Shown here: piece by piece, positions 17,744-28,216 of the stretch
Position numbering within the stretch: the stretch's first letter is position 1
Layout of the letters: each line of letters starts with the position of its first letter
Origin: Planktomarina sp.
GTDB lineage: Bacteria; Pseudomonadota; Alphaproteobacteria; Rhodobacterales; Rhodobacteraceae
Direction of reading: 5' to 3'
NCBI GenBank assembly: GCA_022425445.1
Contig: JAKMFM010000168.1
Location: 5,585 to 69,584, forward strand
Length of the DNA: 64,000 nucleotides
Notes under the pieces: model-generated
Told to the model about the DNA's origin: nothing
The model's input: the letters and a program-made list of their open reading frames with translations, nothing else
Database searches by the model: none
Translations under genes and position numbers: made by a program

Positions 17744-19075
17744 ATGCGCCTAAGTCGCTACTTTTTACCCGTCCTTAAAGAAAACCCCGCTGAGGCGCAG
17801 ATCGTGTCGCATCGTTTGATGCTGCGTGCTGGAATGATCAAGCAAACTGCCGCGGGCATATATTCCTGGTTGCCGCTCGGTTTGAAGGTGCTCAAAAATA
17901 TTGAAACCATTGTGCATGAAGAGCAGGCGAAAGCCGGTCATTGGGCGATGTTAATGCCAACCATTCAATCGGCAGATCTTTGGCGAGAATCAGGACGCTA
18001 CGACGATTATGGCGAGGAGATGCTGCGCATCAAAGACCGTCACGGGCGCGATATGCTTTTTACGCCCACGGCAGAAGAGCTGATCACAGATATTTTTCGC
18101 GGTCATGTCACGTCTTACAAGGATATGCCTCTAACCATGTATCAAATTCAATGGAAGTTCCGCGATGAACGGCGTCCACGGTTTGGTGTCATGCGTGGCC
18201 GCGAATTCTATATGAAAGACGGTTACAATTTTGACCTGACCAAAGAAGATGCGTTGCACGCCTATAATCGCCATTTGGTCAGCTATCTGCGCACCTATGA
18301 GCGCATGGGCCTGCAAGCCATTCCCATGCGTGCGGACAGCGGTCCGATCGGTGGCGATGATACGCATGAGTTTTTGGTTTTGGCCGAGACTGGTGAGAGC
18401 GAAGTGTTTTATGACAGCGCAGTGACGGATCTGACCTTTGGGGATCGTGACATCAATTATGATGATAAAGCGCAATGTCAGTCGATCATGGAAGAATTTA
18501 CGACCAAATATGCCCGAACCGATGAGACCCACGATGAGGCACTTTTCGCCGAAGTGCCGCAAGAGCGCCGCAAAGTGGCGCGCGGGATTGAAGTGGGGCA
18601 GATCTTTTATTTTGGTACAAAATACTCGGACGCTATGGGTGCAACGGTTCAAGACGCCGATGGCAAACAGGTGCCTGTGCATATGGGCAGCCATGGTATT
18701 GGCGTCAGCCGGCTTGTTGGGGCCATTATCGAGGCCAGCCATGACGATAAGGGCATCATTTGGCCTGAAGGTGTCACCCCGTTTCATTGCGGGATTGTCA
18801 ATCTCAAGCAAGGCGATGTGGCGGCAGACGCGGCTTGTGAGGATCTATACAGTCACTTAACCAAAGCGGGGCTTGAGCCGCTTTACGATGATCGCAAGGA
18901 GCGCGCCGGTGGTAAATTTGCCACGATGGATCTGATCGGTTTGCCTTGGCGCTTAACCGTTGGCCCCAGGGGTTTGAAAAATGGTGTGGTGGAACTGACC
19001 TGCCGTAAAACTGGGGAGAGTGAAGAATTGACCCCAGAGGCCGCAATTGCCAAAGTTATCGCGCAATATACTTGA
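17744..19075 (+). CDS. proS: Prolyl-tRNA synthetase (short alphaproteobacterial type)
   Basis: Charges tRNA-Pro. The product has 443 residues and lacks the editing (INS) domain that lengthens the E. coli enzyme, as in many alphaproteobacteria. Class II motif 1 is in the [20 protein letters not shown] region and motif 2 is [17 protein letters not shown]. The C-terminal anticodon-binding domain ends TPEAAIAKV. The ATG at 17744 has TTGGAG seven bases upstream and starts the conserved MRLSRYFLP. It reads away from the perM cluster and is followed by lolC, with 89 bases between proS and the chosen lolC start. Confidence 0.95.
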   Translation: MRLSRYFLPVLKENPAEAQIVSHRLMLRAGMIKQTAAGIYSWLPLGLKVLKNIETIVHEEQAKAGHWAMLMPTIQSADLWRESGRYDDYGEEMLRIKDRHGRDMLFTPTAEELITDIFRGHVTSYKDMPLTMYQIQWKFRDERRPRFGVMRGREFYMKDGYNFDLTKEDALHAYNRHLVSYLRTYERMGLQAIPMRADSGPIGGDDTHEFLVLAETGESEVFYDSAVTDLTFGDRDINYDDKAQCQSIMEEFTTKYARTDETHDEALFAEVPQERRKVARGIEVGQIFYFGTKYSDAMGATVQDADGKQVPVHMGSHGIGVSRLVGAIIEASHDDKGIIWPEGVTPFHCGIVNLKQGDVAADAACEDLYSHLTKAGLEPLYDDRKERAGGKFATMDLIGLPWRLTVGPRGLKNGVVELTCRKTGESEELTPEAAIAKVIAQYT

Positions 19076-19164
19076 TCCCAAGCGCAACAGGCGCAGAAAG
19101 CGGCAAAGCCGATGAGGCAAGAGGTATAGATGAAGGCTCAAAGGCCAGACACCGTGAGGCGCCG

Positions 19165-20448
19165 ATGACGCGCGCTGCGCCCTTTGCCGCTTTCGAATTC
19201 CTGATTGCTTGGCGCTATCTTCGCGCCAAACGCTCTGAAGGTGGCGTCAGCGCGATGACCTGGATCAGCTTGATCGGCATCGCCTTGGCTGTGGCCGCTT
19301 TGATTATCGTGCTGGCCGTACGCAGCGGCTTTCGCACGGAATTTGTCGATGCAATTTTGGGCGCCAATGCCCATGTGACGGTGTATGAACAGCGGTTCGA
19401 TGGCCCAAGTGGCAATTTTGATTATCGCATTGAGAAGTTCGAGGCATTAGCAGACCGGGTGCAGGCGGTTCCAGGTGTCACGCGTGCGGCGCCACTGATA
19501 CGCGGGCAGGTGATGGGCACGGCAAACGATCAAAACCATGGGGTCATGGTTTTTGGCATTACGCTCGAGAATTTAAAAACCATCCCCAATGTGGCGCTCT
19601 CTGAGCGCAGCCAAGGACGTATTGACGATTTTGCTCAAGGGGTGGCGATTGGCTCTGGTGTGGCCAAGTCACTGCGCCTGTCGATTGGGGATCGGATCAA
19701 ATTGATCTCGCCCAATGGTGTGCGGACCGCATTTGGCACAAGCCCGCGAGTCAAATCTTATACGGTCACTTATATCTTCACCGCTGGGCATTATAATATT
19801 GACCAGACCCGTCTCTACATGCCGTTTGAGGAGGCGCAAAGTTTTTTCAACAAAGAAGGCTTTGCAGATCAAATTGAAGTTTTTTTAGACACGCCAGAGC
19901 AAGCGGAAATTATGGCGCGCCAGCTGCGCGATGCGGTGGGCGGGTCGGCTGTGGTGGAAACCTGGCGGGATTACGCTGGTGGATTTCTGCGGGCGCTGGC
20001 GATTGAAGACAATGTGATGTTGGTCATCATGATTGTGCTGATCTTGCTGTCCACCATGAACATCATCTCGGGCCTCATCATGCTGGTGAAAAACAAGGGC
20101 CGCGATATCGGTATTTTGCGAACCATTGGCCTGAGCGAAGGCACGGTGTTGCGGGTTTTCTTCCTCTGTGGCGCTGGGATTGGTTCGGTCGGCACGCTTC
20201 TAGGCGTGATTTTTGGCGTGATTTTTGTACTCAACATTGACGCAATTTTTAGTCTGGTGAATTACCTGTCTGGTGGGCAAGTCTGGGATCCGTCGATCCG
20301 GGGCATCTACCATTTGCCCTCAGAGCTGCGCGCTGTGGATGTGCTCAAAGCGGTGGGTATTTCACTGTTTTTGTCCTTCTTTATCACCATTTTTCCCGCA
20401 AGGCGGGCGGCACGGATGAACCCGGTGGAGGCCTTGCGCAATGAGTGA
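19165..20448 (+). CDS. lolC: Lipoprotein-releasing ABC permease LolC/E
   Basis: Inner-membrane subunit that extracts mature lipoproteins and hands them to LolA. The product has 427 residues. There is one N-terminal transmembrane segment after EFLIAWRYLRAKRSEGG, a large periplasmic domain, then three C-terminal segments, the MacB/FtsX topology. The sequence FxxAWRYLR at the start is the LolC/E signature. I place the start at the ATG at 19165 (GTGAGG upstream); the open frame reaches 19072 but is not conserved-looking. Only one permease gene is seen, so the complex is probably a homodimer (LolF-like) with LolD. It overlaps lolD by 8 bases. Confidence 0.92.
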   Translation: MTRAAPFAAFEFLIAWRYLRAKRSEGGVSAMTWISLIGIALAVAALIIVLAVRSGFRTEFVDAILGANAHVTVYEQRFDGPSGNFDYRIEKFEALADRVQAVPGVTRAAPLIRGQVMGTANDQNHGVMVFGITLENLKTIPNVALSERSQGRIDDFAQGVAIGSGVAKSLRLSIGDRIKLISPNGVRTAFGTSPRVKSYTVTYIFTAGHYNIDQTRLYMPFEEAQSFFNKEGFADQIEVFLDTPEQAEIMARQLRDAVGGSAVVETWRDYAGGFLRALAIEDNVMLVIMIVLILLSTMNIISGLIMLVKNKGRDIGILRTIGLSEGTVLRVFFLCGAGIGSVGTLLGVIFGVIFVLNIDAIFSLVNYLSGGQVWDPSIRGIYHLPSELRAVDVLKAVGISLFLSFFITIFPARRAARMNPVEALRNE

Positions 20449-21118
20449 GCCGGTGTTGACGCTTACGGGCATTTCTAAATCCTACAATCCGGGCCTGGCC
20501 AATGAGGTCAGGGTGCTGCAGACCTGTGATTTGACGCTTCTGCCGGGGCAGGTCACTTCGCTGGTGGCGCCTTCGGGTTCGGGGAAGTCGACACTGCTGC
20601 ATATTGCCGGCTTGCTGGACACTGCGGACAGTGGCCAATTGCAGATTGCTGGGCGCGATATGACAGGCGCCAATGATCGGCTGCGCACGGATTTACGGCG
20701 GATGGAAATTGGTTTCGTGTATCAGTTTCACCATCTGCTGCCGGAGTTCACAGCGGCTGAAAACATCATGCTGCCGCAGCAGGCGGCGGGCAAGGCGGCA
20801 GGTCCTGCCCGCAAGCGGGCGCTGGAGCTTTTGGACCAAACTGGTTTGGCAGAGCGTGCGGATCACCGACCGAGCGCGCTGTCTGGGGGGGAGCAGCAAA
20901 GGGTTGCCTTTTGCCGCGCGCTGGCCAATGAACCAAAAATTTTATTGGCCGACGAGCCGACCGGGAACCTTGATCCTGAAACGTCGGATCACGTTTTTGA
21001 TGTGCTGATGGGGCTTGTGCGCAGCACCGGCATGGCGGCGTTGATTGCCACCCATAATATGGAGTTGGCTGCTCGGATGGATCGGCAGGTGCGATTGAGC
21101 AAGGGGCAGATTGTCTGA
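20441..21118 (+). CDS. lolD: Lipoprotein-releasing ABC ATPase LolD
   Basis: Cytoplasmic ATPase that powers LolC/E. The product has 225 residues. Walker A reads APSGSGKST near residue 45, with alanine in the first position where glycine is usual; the ABC signature is LSGGEQQR and Walker B is [10 protein letters not shown]. The LolD-specific region [17 protein letters not shown] is present. The start overlaps the lolC 3' end by 8 bases, which indicates translational coupling. No intrinsic terminator with a good stem follows, only a T-rich stretch. Confidence 0.93.
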   Translation: MSEPVLTLTGISKSYNPGLANEVRVLQTCDLTLLPGQVTSLVAPSGSGKSTLLHIAGLLDTADSGQLQIAGRDMTGANDRLRTDLRRMEIGFVYQFHHLLPEFTAAENIMLPQQAAGKAAGPARKRALELLDQTGLAERADHRPSALSGGEQQRVAFCRALANEPKILLADEPTGNLDPETSDHVFDVLMGLVRSTGMAALIATHNMELAARMDRQVRLSKGQIV

Positions 21119-21198
21119 ATATTGTGTTGCTTAACCTGCAAAAGCCTGATTTTTTCATCCATGGAATGACCTTTAGACCTGTTTGAATTGGAAACGCT

Positions 21199-22188
21199 AT
21201 GCCGCGCTGCTCTGTCTTGGAAATTGAAACTGCCAGTAAAGCGGCGCTTGAAGCTTTTGGCGCGAAAGACTGGATTGCCGCCTCAGTGGCGCGGGCCGTC
21301 GCCGATGCGGAGGCCCATGGCAATGTGATTTGTGGGCTCTACTATCTTGAGAGCTATTGCCGCCAATTGGCCACGGGCCGGGTAAGCGGTTCGGTGGATC
21401 CAAAGGTGACGGCTTCGCGGCCCGGCTCGATCTTATCGCACGCGGGCTACGGCTTTGCGCAGCCGGCTTTTGAGGCCGCTTTGCCCATGGCAGTGGCGGC
21501 GGCGCGGGAGAATGGCACAGCTTCGCTCGCGGTGGCTCATGCACATACCTGCACCTCTTTGGGGTATTTCACGGCGCAACTGGCCGCAGAAGGGTTGATG
21601 GCAATTGGCTTTACCAACGCCAGCCCGGTCGTGGCGCCTCCGGGTGGCAATCAAAAGGTGATTGGCACCAATCCCATTGCCATGTCGGTTCCAGATGGCA
21701 CTGGCGGTCTCGCGGTGCATTTTGACTTTTCCACCTCTGCTGTGGCGCTGGGCAAGATCACCATGGCTAAGGCTGCTGGAGAGGAAATCCCGTTGGGCTG
21801 GGCCGTAGATACGCACGGTGTCGCGACGACGAATCCAGAGGCCGCCTTGGGCGGTGCTTTGGTTTCGGCTGGTGGATATAAAGGCTGGGGTTTTGGCATA
21901 TTGGCTGAGCTCTTGGCCGCTGGCATGACAGGTTCGGTCAACTCCTTGGATGTGGGGGGGTTGAAATTACCGGACGGTCCGCCGCATGGGTTGGGGCAGT
22001 TTTATTTCATTCTGGATCCAAATACGCACCATGACGGGTTTGCGGATCGCTTGGCGCGGCTTGCAGATGCGGTGGCTCTACAGGAGGGCGCAAGGCTGCC
22101 AGGCAGTGCCCGCAGCCCTATGGCGGAGATTGATGTGCCTGATGCGCTCTGGGATTTGGTCGCGCAGCTGGCGCGGGGCCCGCTCTAG
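21199..22188 (+). CDS. Ldh2/MDH2-type NAD(P)-dependent oxidoreductase
   Basis: Family of malate/L-lactate dehydrogenases, ureidoglycolate dehydrogenase and piperideine/pyrroline-2-carboxylate reductases; cytoplasmic. The product has 329 residues with the family's GLYYLESYCRQLATG entry, a catalytic histidine in AHAHTCTSLGYF and a nucleotide loop QKVIGTNPIAMSVP. The TCTSLGY wording is closer to cyclic-imine reductase (DpkA/LhpD-like) branches than to malate dehydrogenase. That suggests reduction of a cyclic ketimine from D-proline, hydroxyproline or lysine breakdown, but the substrate cannot be fixed. The ribosome site is weak. No catabolic partners are adjacent. Confidence 0.75.
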   Translation: MPRCSVLEIETASKAALEAFGAKDWIAASVARAVADAEAHGNVICGLYYLESYCRQLATGRVSGSVDPKVTASRPGSILSHAGYGFAQPAFEAALPMAVAAARENGTASLAVAHAHTCTSLGYFTAQLAAEGLMAIGFTNASPVVAPPGGNQKVIGTNPIAMSVPDGTGGLAVHFDFSTSAVALGKITMAKAAGEEIPLGWAVDTHGVATTNPEAALGGALVSAGGYKGWGFGILAELLAAGMTGSVNSLDVGGLKLPDGPPHGLGQFYFILDPNTHHDGFADRLARLADAVALQEGARLPGSARSPMAEIDVPDALWDLVAQLARGPL

Positions 22189-22196
22189 CGGGTTTT
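22179..22196 (+). terminator. Short GC hairpin spanning the stop codon, followed by TTTT
   Basis: CCCGC-tcta-GCGGG then TTTT; the TAG stop of the Ldh2-type gene sits within the loop and right arm. The stem is only 5 bp, so it is a weak terminator. The convergent gene ends 3 bases beyond it. Confidence 0.45.
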
Positions 22197-22198
22197 GC

Positions 22199-22633
22199 CT
22201 AGGCTTTTTGCGTCAGCAAAACTCCCGCGGCCATCAAAATTAATCCGCTGAGACGGGTCCAGCTGAGTGGAATTTGTTGCGCGCCAAATAGTCCGAAATG
22301 ATCAATTGCTGCCGCTGAAATCAATTGGCCAATGAGCACAAAGAAAATAGCATTCCCAACGCCAAACTTGGGTGCAATCGCCGTTATGGACAGCACATAA
22401 AATGCCAGTAAGACCCCCGCAAAGAATAGATGTTTTGGCGCGGTTGTGAGTTTGACCAAAGCGCTGGGCCCTTGGGTGATGGCCACCAGACTGGCGGTGA
22501 GCAAGCCAACGGCGATCAACACCACCCCGGCGAGCATGGGCGCACCAAGAGATCGGCCGAGGGCTGCGTTCATCGCGGCCAGGACAGGTATCCCAATCCC
22601 CGCGGCAAGCATTGTAATCGCATAGATTGGCAT
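22199..22633 (-). CDS. YdcZ (DUF606)-type DMT membrane protein
   Basis: Small integral membrane protein of 144 residues with about five hydrophobic segments. It opens with MPIYAITMLAAGIGIPVLAA and keeps the repeated small-residue pattern (NAALGRSLGAP) of the YdcZ/DUF606 branch of the drug/metabolite transporter superfamily. Five-segment members usually work as dimers of antiparallel or paired subunits. No partner gene lies next to it and the substrate is unknown. It follows parE in the same direction after 24 bases reversed, that is, parE is the downstream gene, so the two may share a message. Confidence 0.75.
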   Translation of the reverse strand: MPIYAITMLAAGIGIPVLAAMNAALGRSLGAPMLAGVVLIAVGLLTASLVAITQGPSALVKLTTAPKHLFFAGVLLAFYVLSITAIAPKFGVGNAIFFVLIGQLISAAAIDHFGLFGAQQIPLSWTRLSGLILMAAGVLLTQKA

Positions 22634-22657
22634 AGGCAGCGGTCCTTTTGCTTGGAT

Positions 22658-24616
22658 CTATAGATCGAGCTCTTCAACGAATTTGGCGTTGGCTTGGATA
22701 TACTCAAACCGTTTTTCTGGCTTTTTGCCCATCAACCGTTCAATGAGATCGCCGGTCTCGCCCGGTGTATCTTCGTCAACGGTAACGCGGATTAATTTGC
22801 GGGTCGTCGGATCCATTGTGGTCTCTTTGAGATCCTTTGCATCCATTTCGCCCAGACCTTTAAAGCGACTGACGTCAATCTTGCCCTTGCCGCCCAGTCC
22901 TTTGGCAAGCCAAAGGTCTTTCTCTGCCTCATCCAGGCAATACACCCGCTTGGCTCCCTGTGTCAGGCGGAACAAGGGGGGGCAGGCGAGATAAAGATGA
23001 CCGGCATCAATCAAAGGCCGCATTTGTGAGAAAAAGAATGTCATGAGAAGACTGGCGATATGGGCACCATCGACATCGGCATCGGTCATGATGATGACCT
23101 TCTCATAGCGCAGATCATCAATATTGAATTTTGTACCAATCCCGACGCCAAGCGCTTCGCAAAGGTCACTGATCTCAGCATTAGAGCCGAGTTTATTCGA
23201 GGCGGCGCCCAGGACGTTGAGGATTTTTCCCTTGAGCGGCAGAAGTGCTTGGTTGACGCGATTGCGCGCGCCCTTGCCTGATCCGCCGGCGCTGTCGCCC
23301 TCAACGATGAATAATTCCGTGCCCTCGCGGTTTTTTGAGGTGCAATCTGTGAGTTTGCCCGGCAGGCGCAATTTCTTGGTGGCAGATTTGCGCTGGGTTT
23401 CTTTTTCCTGCCGGCGGCGCAAGCGCTCTTCTGCGCGCAGCACTAGGAAATCAAGAATGGCTCCGGCCGATTTCGTATCGGCAGCGAGCCAATTGTCAAA
23501 CCGATCACGGACAGAGTTTTCGACCAAGCGCTGGGCTTCGACAGTGGCCAAACGGTCTTTGGTTTGACCAACAAATTCGGGCTCGCTGATGAAACAAGAG
23601 ACCAGGGCGCAACCGCCTGTTGTTAGGTCATCACGGGTGATATTGGTGGCTTTGCGGTTGTTGACCAGTTCACCATAGGCTTTGATGCCCTTTAAGATTG
23701 CGGCCCAGAACCCACTTTCATGGGTGCCGCCTTCGGGTGTGGGCACGGTGTTACAATATGATTGGATGAAGCCATCTCGTGAGGGTGTCCAATTGACCGC
23801 CCATTCGATTTTGCCGGGGACATTGAAGCGTTCTTGGAAATCTACGGTGCCGGCGAAAGGAGCCGCGGCATAGGTGCTGGCATTGCCCAGGGTCTCCACG
23901 AGATAATCCGACAGCCCACCGGGGAAATGGAAGGTTGCCTCGCGCGGTGTTTCGCCATCATCAATCTCGGTTTTCCAGCGAATTTCGACACCGGAAAATA
24001 AATAGGCCTTGGAGCGAATAGAGGCAAAGAGGCGCGCAGGTTTGAAACGGTGTTTGCCAAAGATTTGTTCATCGGCATGAAATGTGACCGAGGTGCCGCG
24101 GCGGTTTGGGGCCGCGCCGATCTTGGTAATTGGACCCAGCGGGATGCCGCGGGCGAAGCGCTGCTCGTAAAGCTCGCGATTGCGGGCGACTTCGACAACC
24201 ATGGAATCGGAGAGTGCATTGACAACCGAGGCGCCGACCCCATGCAGGCCGCCGGAGGTTTGATAGGCTTTGCCAGAGAATTTACCACCGGCATGCAAGG
24301 TGCACAGGATCACCTCAAGAGCGGATTTGTCGGGAAACCTCGGATGCGGGTCAACAGGAATGCCGCGCCCATTATCGCGGATGGTTACGGAATAATCTGC
24401 ATGGAGTTCGACTTCGATGCGATTTGCATGGCCGGCCACCGCCTCATCCATGGAGTTGTCCAGAACCTCAGCCACCAGGTGGTGCAAGGCCCGCTCATCT
24501 GTGCCGCCGATATACATGCCGGGCCGCTTGCGCACCGGCTCGAGACCCTCCAACACCTCAATAGAGGAGGCATCATAATCCGTAGGTGCTGCCGAAGATA
24601 ATAGGTCACTTGCCAT
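22658..24616 (-). CDS. parE: DNA topoisomerase IV subunit B
   Basis: ATPase subunit of topoisomerase IV, which decatenates daughter chromosomes. The product has 652 residues. The GHKL ATPase is visible in EVLDNSMDEAVAG and GLHGVGASVVNAL, and the TOPRIM domain in EGDSAGGSGKGARN and DADVDGAHIASLL. It ends FVEELDL. The IGGTDERALHHL wording and total length separate it from GyrB, which is longer with an inserted C-terminal block in many relatives. I use the ATG at 24616 (MASDLLSS), though the open frame reaches 24718. parC is not in the window. It diverges from the MATE exporter gene. Confidence 0.93.
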   Translation of the reverse strand: MASDLLSSAAPTDYDASSIEVLEGLEPVRKRPGMYIGGTDERALHHLVAEVLDNSMDEAVAGHANRIEVELHADYSVTIRDNGRGIPVDPHPRFPDKSALEVILCTLHAGGKFSGKAYQTSGGLHGVGASVVNALSDSMVVEVARNRELYEQRFARGIPLGPITKIGAAPNRRGTSVTFHADEQIFGKHRFKPARLFASIRSKAYLFSGVEIRWKTEIDDGETPREATFHFPGGLSDYLVETLGNASTYAAAPFAGTVDFQERFNVPGKIEWAVNWTPSRDGFIQSYCNTVPTPEGGTHESGFWAAILKGIKAYGELVNNRKATNITRDDLTTGGCALVSCFISEPEFVGQTKDRLATVEAQRLVENSVRDRFDNWLAADTKSAGAILDFLVLRAEERLRRRQEKETQRKSATKKLRLPGKLTDCTSKNREGTELFIVEGDSAGGSGKGARNRVNQALLPLKGKILNVLGAASNKLGSNAEISDLCEALGVGIGTKFNIDDLRYEKVIIMTDADVDGAHIASLLMTFFFSQMRPLIDAGHLYLACPPLFRLTQGAKRVYCLDEAEKDLWLAKGLGGKGKIDVSRFKGLGEMDAKDLKETTMDPTTRKLIRVTVDEDTPGETGDLIERLMGKKPEKRFEYIQANAKFVEELDL

Positions 24617-24753
24617 TGGGCTGCTCTTTCTTTGATTGACGGTATTCATGGCAGAAGTTGCGGGGCAAGAAAAGACCTGGCGCGCGGGGCGATCCATATT
24701 CCTTGCCGATTTCACCACTGGTCAGGCCGCCGGCTTCTGCTAAAGAGAAGGAT

Positions 24754-26103
24754 ATGAGAAAAGCTTCTGCGATCACATTGGAAGCGAGATCCTTGCTGAT
24801 CTTGGGACTGCCTTTGGTAGGCAGCCAAGTGGCGCAATTTGCTGTGCATACGACCGATACGTTGATGCTGGGCTGGTATTCTGTGCTGGCCTTGGCACAG
24901 GTGACTTTAGGGGCTCAGGTTCTGTTTATCGCCTTTATCGCAACCTCGGGTTTTGCCTTTGCAATTTTGCCGATGGTTGCCAAATCCATGGCAGAGGACG
25001 ATTCGCAATCGGCCAGGCGGGCCACGCGCATGGGGCTTTGGGTGTCGACCTTGGCGGCGGCGCTGTTGTTTTTGCCCATGTGGTATGCCGGCCCTCTGCT
25101 TGAGGCGATGGGGCAAGATCCGACAGTGGCGCAGGGCGCGCAGGCGTATCTGCGCATCGCAGGTTTTGGCCTATGGCCTGCATTATGGGGATTGGTGCTG
25201 CGCAGCTATCTTTCGGCTCTGGAACATGCAGGGATCGTGCTGTGGGTCTCTGTGTTTGTTTTGGCGGCCAATGCGCTGATCAACTATGGCTTGATATTTG
25301 GCAATTGGGGGCTGCCAGAATTGGGGCTGCAAGGTGCGGCGATTGCTTCGGTCATATCCCAAATACTGGCCCTGCTAGGTTTTGTGATCTACATCCAGCG
25401 CAGGTTCCCTGAACAACAGATGTTCGCCCGTTTCTGGAGATTTGACGGCAGCGCGGCCCTCGCGGTCACCCGGCTTGCGGTGCCTATTTCAGCCACAGCC
25501 CTGGCAGAAAGTGGCTTGTTTGCGGCATCCGCCTTCATGATGGGTTGGCTTGGACATTTGGAACTGGCGGCCCATGGCATTGTATTACAGCTGGCGGCGT
25601 TGAGCTTCATGGTACACATGGGATTGTCGCAGGCCGGCACGGTGCGCGCGGGCAAGGCCTTTGCTCGGAACGATTGGCCATCGGTTCGGCGTACAGCCTG
25701 GGTGACGATGGGCTTGTCGAGCGTTGTGGCCATTGTGGCTATATTCCTGTTCCTGATGAGCCCGCAGGTTTTGATCCGAGCGTTTTTGGATCCCCAGGAT
25801 CCTTTGGCCACTGACATCCTACGCATCGGTACGATTTTACTGATGCTCGCGGCATTGTTTCAATTTGTCGATGCCGCACAGGTCGTGGCCTTGAGCTTGC
25901 TGCGCGGGTTGCAAGACACCAAAGTGCCCATGTGGATTGCCGCGATATCCTATTGGTTGATCGGTCTGCCGATCAGCTATGTTTTAGGGTTTTGGCTTGG
26001 GTTCCAGGAAGCGGGGATATGGATGGGGCTGGTGGTCGGGCTTGGATCTGCCGCCCTCTTGCTTTGGTGGCGGTTTTGCCGCCTGGCGGGGCGTGTGGCC
26101 TAG
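24754..26103 (+). CDS. MATE-family efflux transporter (NorM-like)
   Basis: Cation-coupled multidrug/toxin exporter in the inner membrane. The product has 449 residues with about twelve hydrophobic segments in two halves. The family entry LPLVGSQVAQFAVHTTDTLM and the mid-protein PISATALAESGLFA repeat the MATE pattern. Start ATG at 24754 with AGAAGG immediately upstream; earlier ATG-like codons in the open frame lack homology. Divergent from parE and convergent with aspartate aminotransferase. Substrates unknown. Confidence 0.88.
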   Translation: MRKASAITLEARSLLILGLPLVGSQVAQFAVHTTDTLMLGWYSVLALAQVTLGAQVLFIAFIATSGFAFAILPMVAKSMAEDDSQSARRATRMGLWVSTLAAALLFLPMWYAGPLLEAMGQDPTVAQGAQAYLRIAGFGLWPALWGLVLRSYLSALEHAGIVLWVSVFVLAANALINYGLIFGNWGLPELGLQGAAIASVISQILALLGFVIYIQRRFPEQQMFARFWRFDGSAALAVTRLAVPISATALAESGLFAASAFMMGWLGHLELAAHGIVLQLAALSFMVHMGLSQAGTVRAGKAFARNDWPSVRRTAWVTMGLSSVVAIVAIFLFLMSPQVLIRAFLDPQDPLATDILRIGTILLMLAALFQFVDAAQVVALSLLRGLQDTKVPMWIAAISYWLIGLPISYVLGFWLGFQEAGIWMGLVVGLGSAALLLWWRFCRLAGRVA

Positions 26104-26201
26104 GGTTTGATCACGATCCGCTTGGCGTTTTGCCGCACAAGAGTGTTCGCAGATCGTGCATGGGTCTGCGCTTCGGGATCGGGTCGTCGATCACCGCGAT
26201 T

Positions 26202-27434
<1,233 letters not shown>

Positions 27435-27489
27435 TTAGATAGATGTGCACGACGCCGCAAGGCGAAGTGATTGGAAAGAGAAAAAAATT

Positions 27490-27882
27490 ATGGAAAATGA
27501 CTCTGACGCAACATTTGATTGGTACGGCCCCGATGCAGCCACCTTTGGGGACCGTGTTCTGGGCGCGCGGGAAAAGGCCGGCATGACGCAGGCGCAGCTG
27601 TCGCGCCGGCTCGGAATCAAATTGGCGACTTTGCAGGCTTGGGAAGAGGATCGTTCTGAGCCGCGGGCTAACAAATTGCAAATGTTGACCGGAATGCTCA
27701 ATGTGTCTTTGCCTTGGCTTCTGAGCGGTGAAGGGATCGGGCCAGAAGAGCCGAACTCGGCACCTCTGTCCGACGATATTCAGACAATTCTAATTGAAAT
27801 GCGCGCAATAAAAACCGATATGACCCGCACGGCCGACCGGCTGAGCAAATTGGAAAAACAATTAAGGTTGGCCATGAAATGA
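27490..27882 (+). CDS. XRE-family transcriptional regulator coupled to sdhE
   Basis: Small DNA-binding protein of 130 residues. A Cro/C1-type helix-turn-helix sits at about residues 15-70 (REKAGMTQAQLSRRLGIKL then LQAWEEDRSEP). A C-terminal amphipathic stretch (MRAIKTDMTRTADRLSKLEKQL, here split as MRAIKTDMTR and DRLSKLEKQL) could form a coiled coil. The start has GGAAAGAG upstream. Its last four bases ATGA overlap the sdhE start, which indicates coupling. Targets are unknown; control of the divergent aatA or of its own operon is the simplest guess. Confidence 0.8.
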   Translation: MENDSDATFDWYGPDAATFGDRVLGAREKAGMTQAQLSRRLGIKLATLQAWEEDRSEPRANKLQMLTGMLNVSLPWLLSGEGIGPEEPNSAPLSDDIQTILIEMRAIKTDMTRTADRLSKLEKQLRLAMK

Positions 27883-28145
27883 TTGAACTGCATGATCATA
27901 AGATCAAACGCCTGAAAATGCGTTCAATGCGCCGTGGAATCAAAGAAATGGACCTTATTTTAAGCCATTTTGCGCAAGCAACCTTGGATCAAATGACTGA
28001 AGAAGAGCTGGTAAATTACGATTTGTTGCTGGCAGAAAATGATCACGATCTTTACTCTTGGGTGACCGGCGCCGCGGCAGCTCCCCCAGAATTTGCCCCG
28101 CTGATCGCCCAAATCGTCGCGGGTTTGCAGGTTCCGCGCAGTTAA
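27879..28145 (+). CDS. sdhE: Succinate dehydrogenase assembly factor SdhE (flavinator)
   Basis: Promotes covalent FAD attachment to the SdhA flavoprotein of complex II. The product has 88 residues, the usual size. The key RGxxE motif is visible in RSMRRGIKEMDLIL near residue 18, followed by the conserved LLLAENDHDLYSWVTG block. It overlaps the upstream XRE gene by four bases. The sdh operon itself is not in this window, so it is encoded away from its target. The assignment is firm from the motif pattern. Confidence 0.92.
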   Translation: MIELHDHKIKRLKMRSMRRGIKEMDLILSHFAQATLDQMTEEELVNYDLLLAENDHDLYSWVTGAAAAPPEFAPLIAQIVAGLQVPRS

Positions 28146-28182
28146 ATTGATCTCGTTTAGATAATATTCGCGAATTTCCTCG

Positions 28183-28204
28183 ACACTGCGCAACGAAGCA
28201 GTGT
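28183..28204 (+). repeat. Inverted repeat just upstream of the MarR gene
   Basis: ACACTGC (28183-28189), 8-base spacer, GCAGTGT (28198-28204), ending next to the GAGAGG ribosome site of the MarR-type gene. It could be a self-operator or an mRNA hairpin. There is no T-run, so it is not a standard terminator. Confidence 0.5.
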
Positions 28205-28216
28205 GAGAGGCGATCA

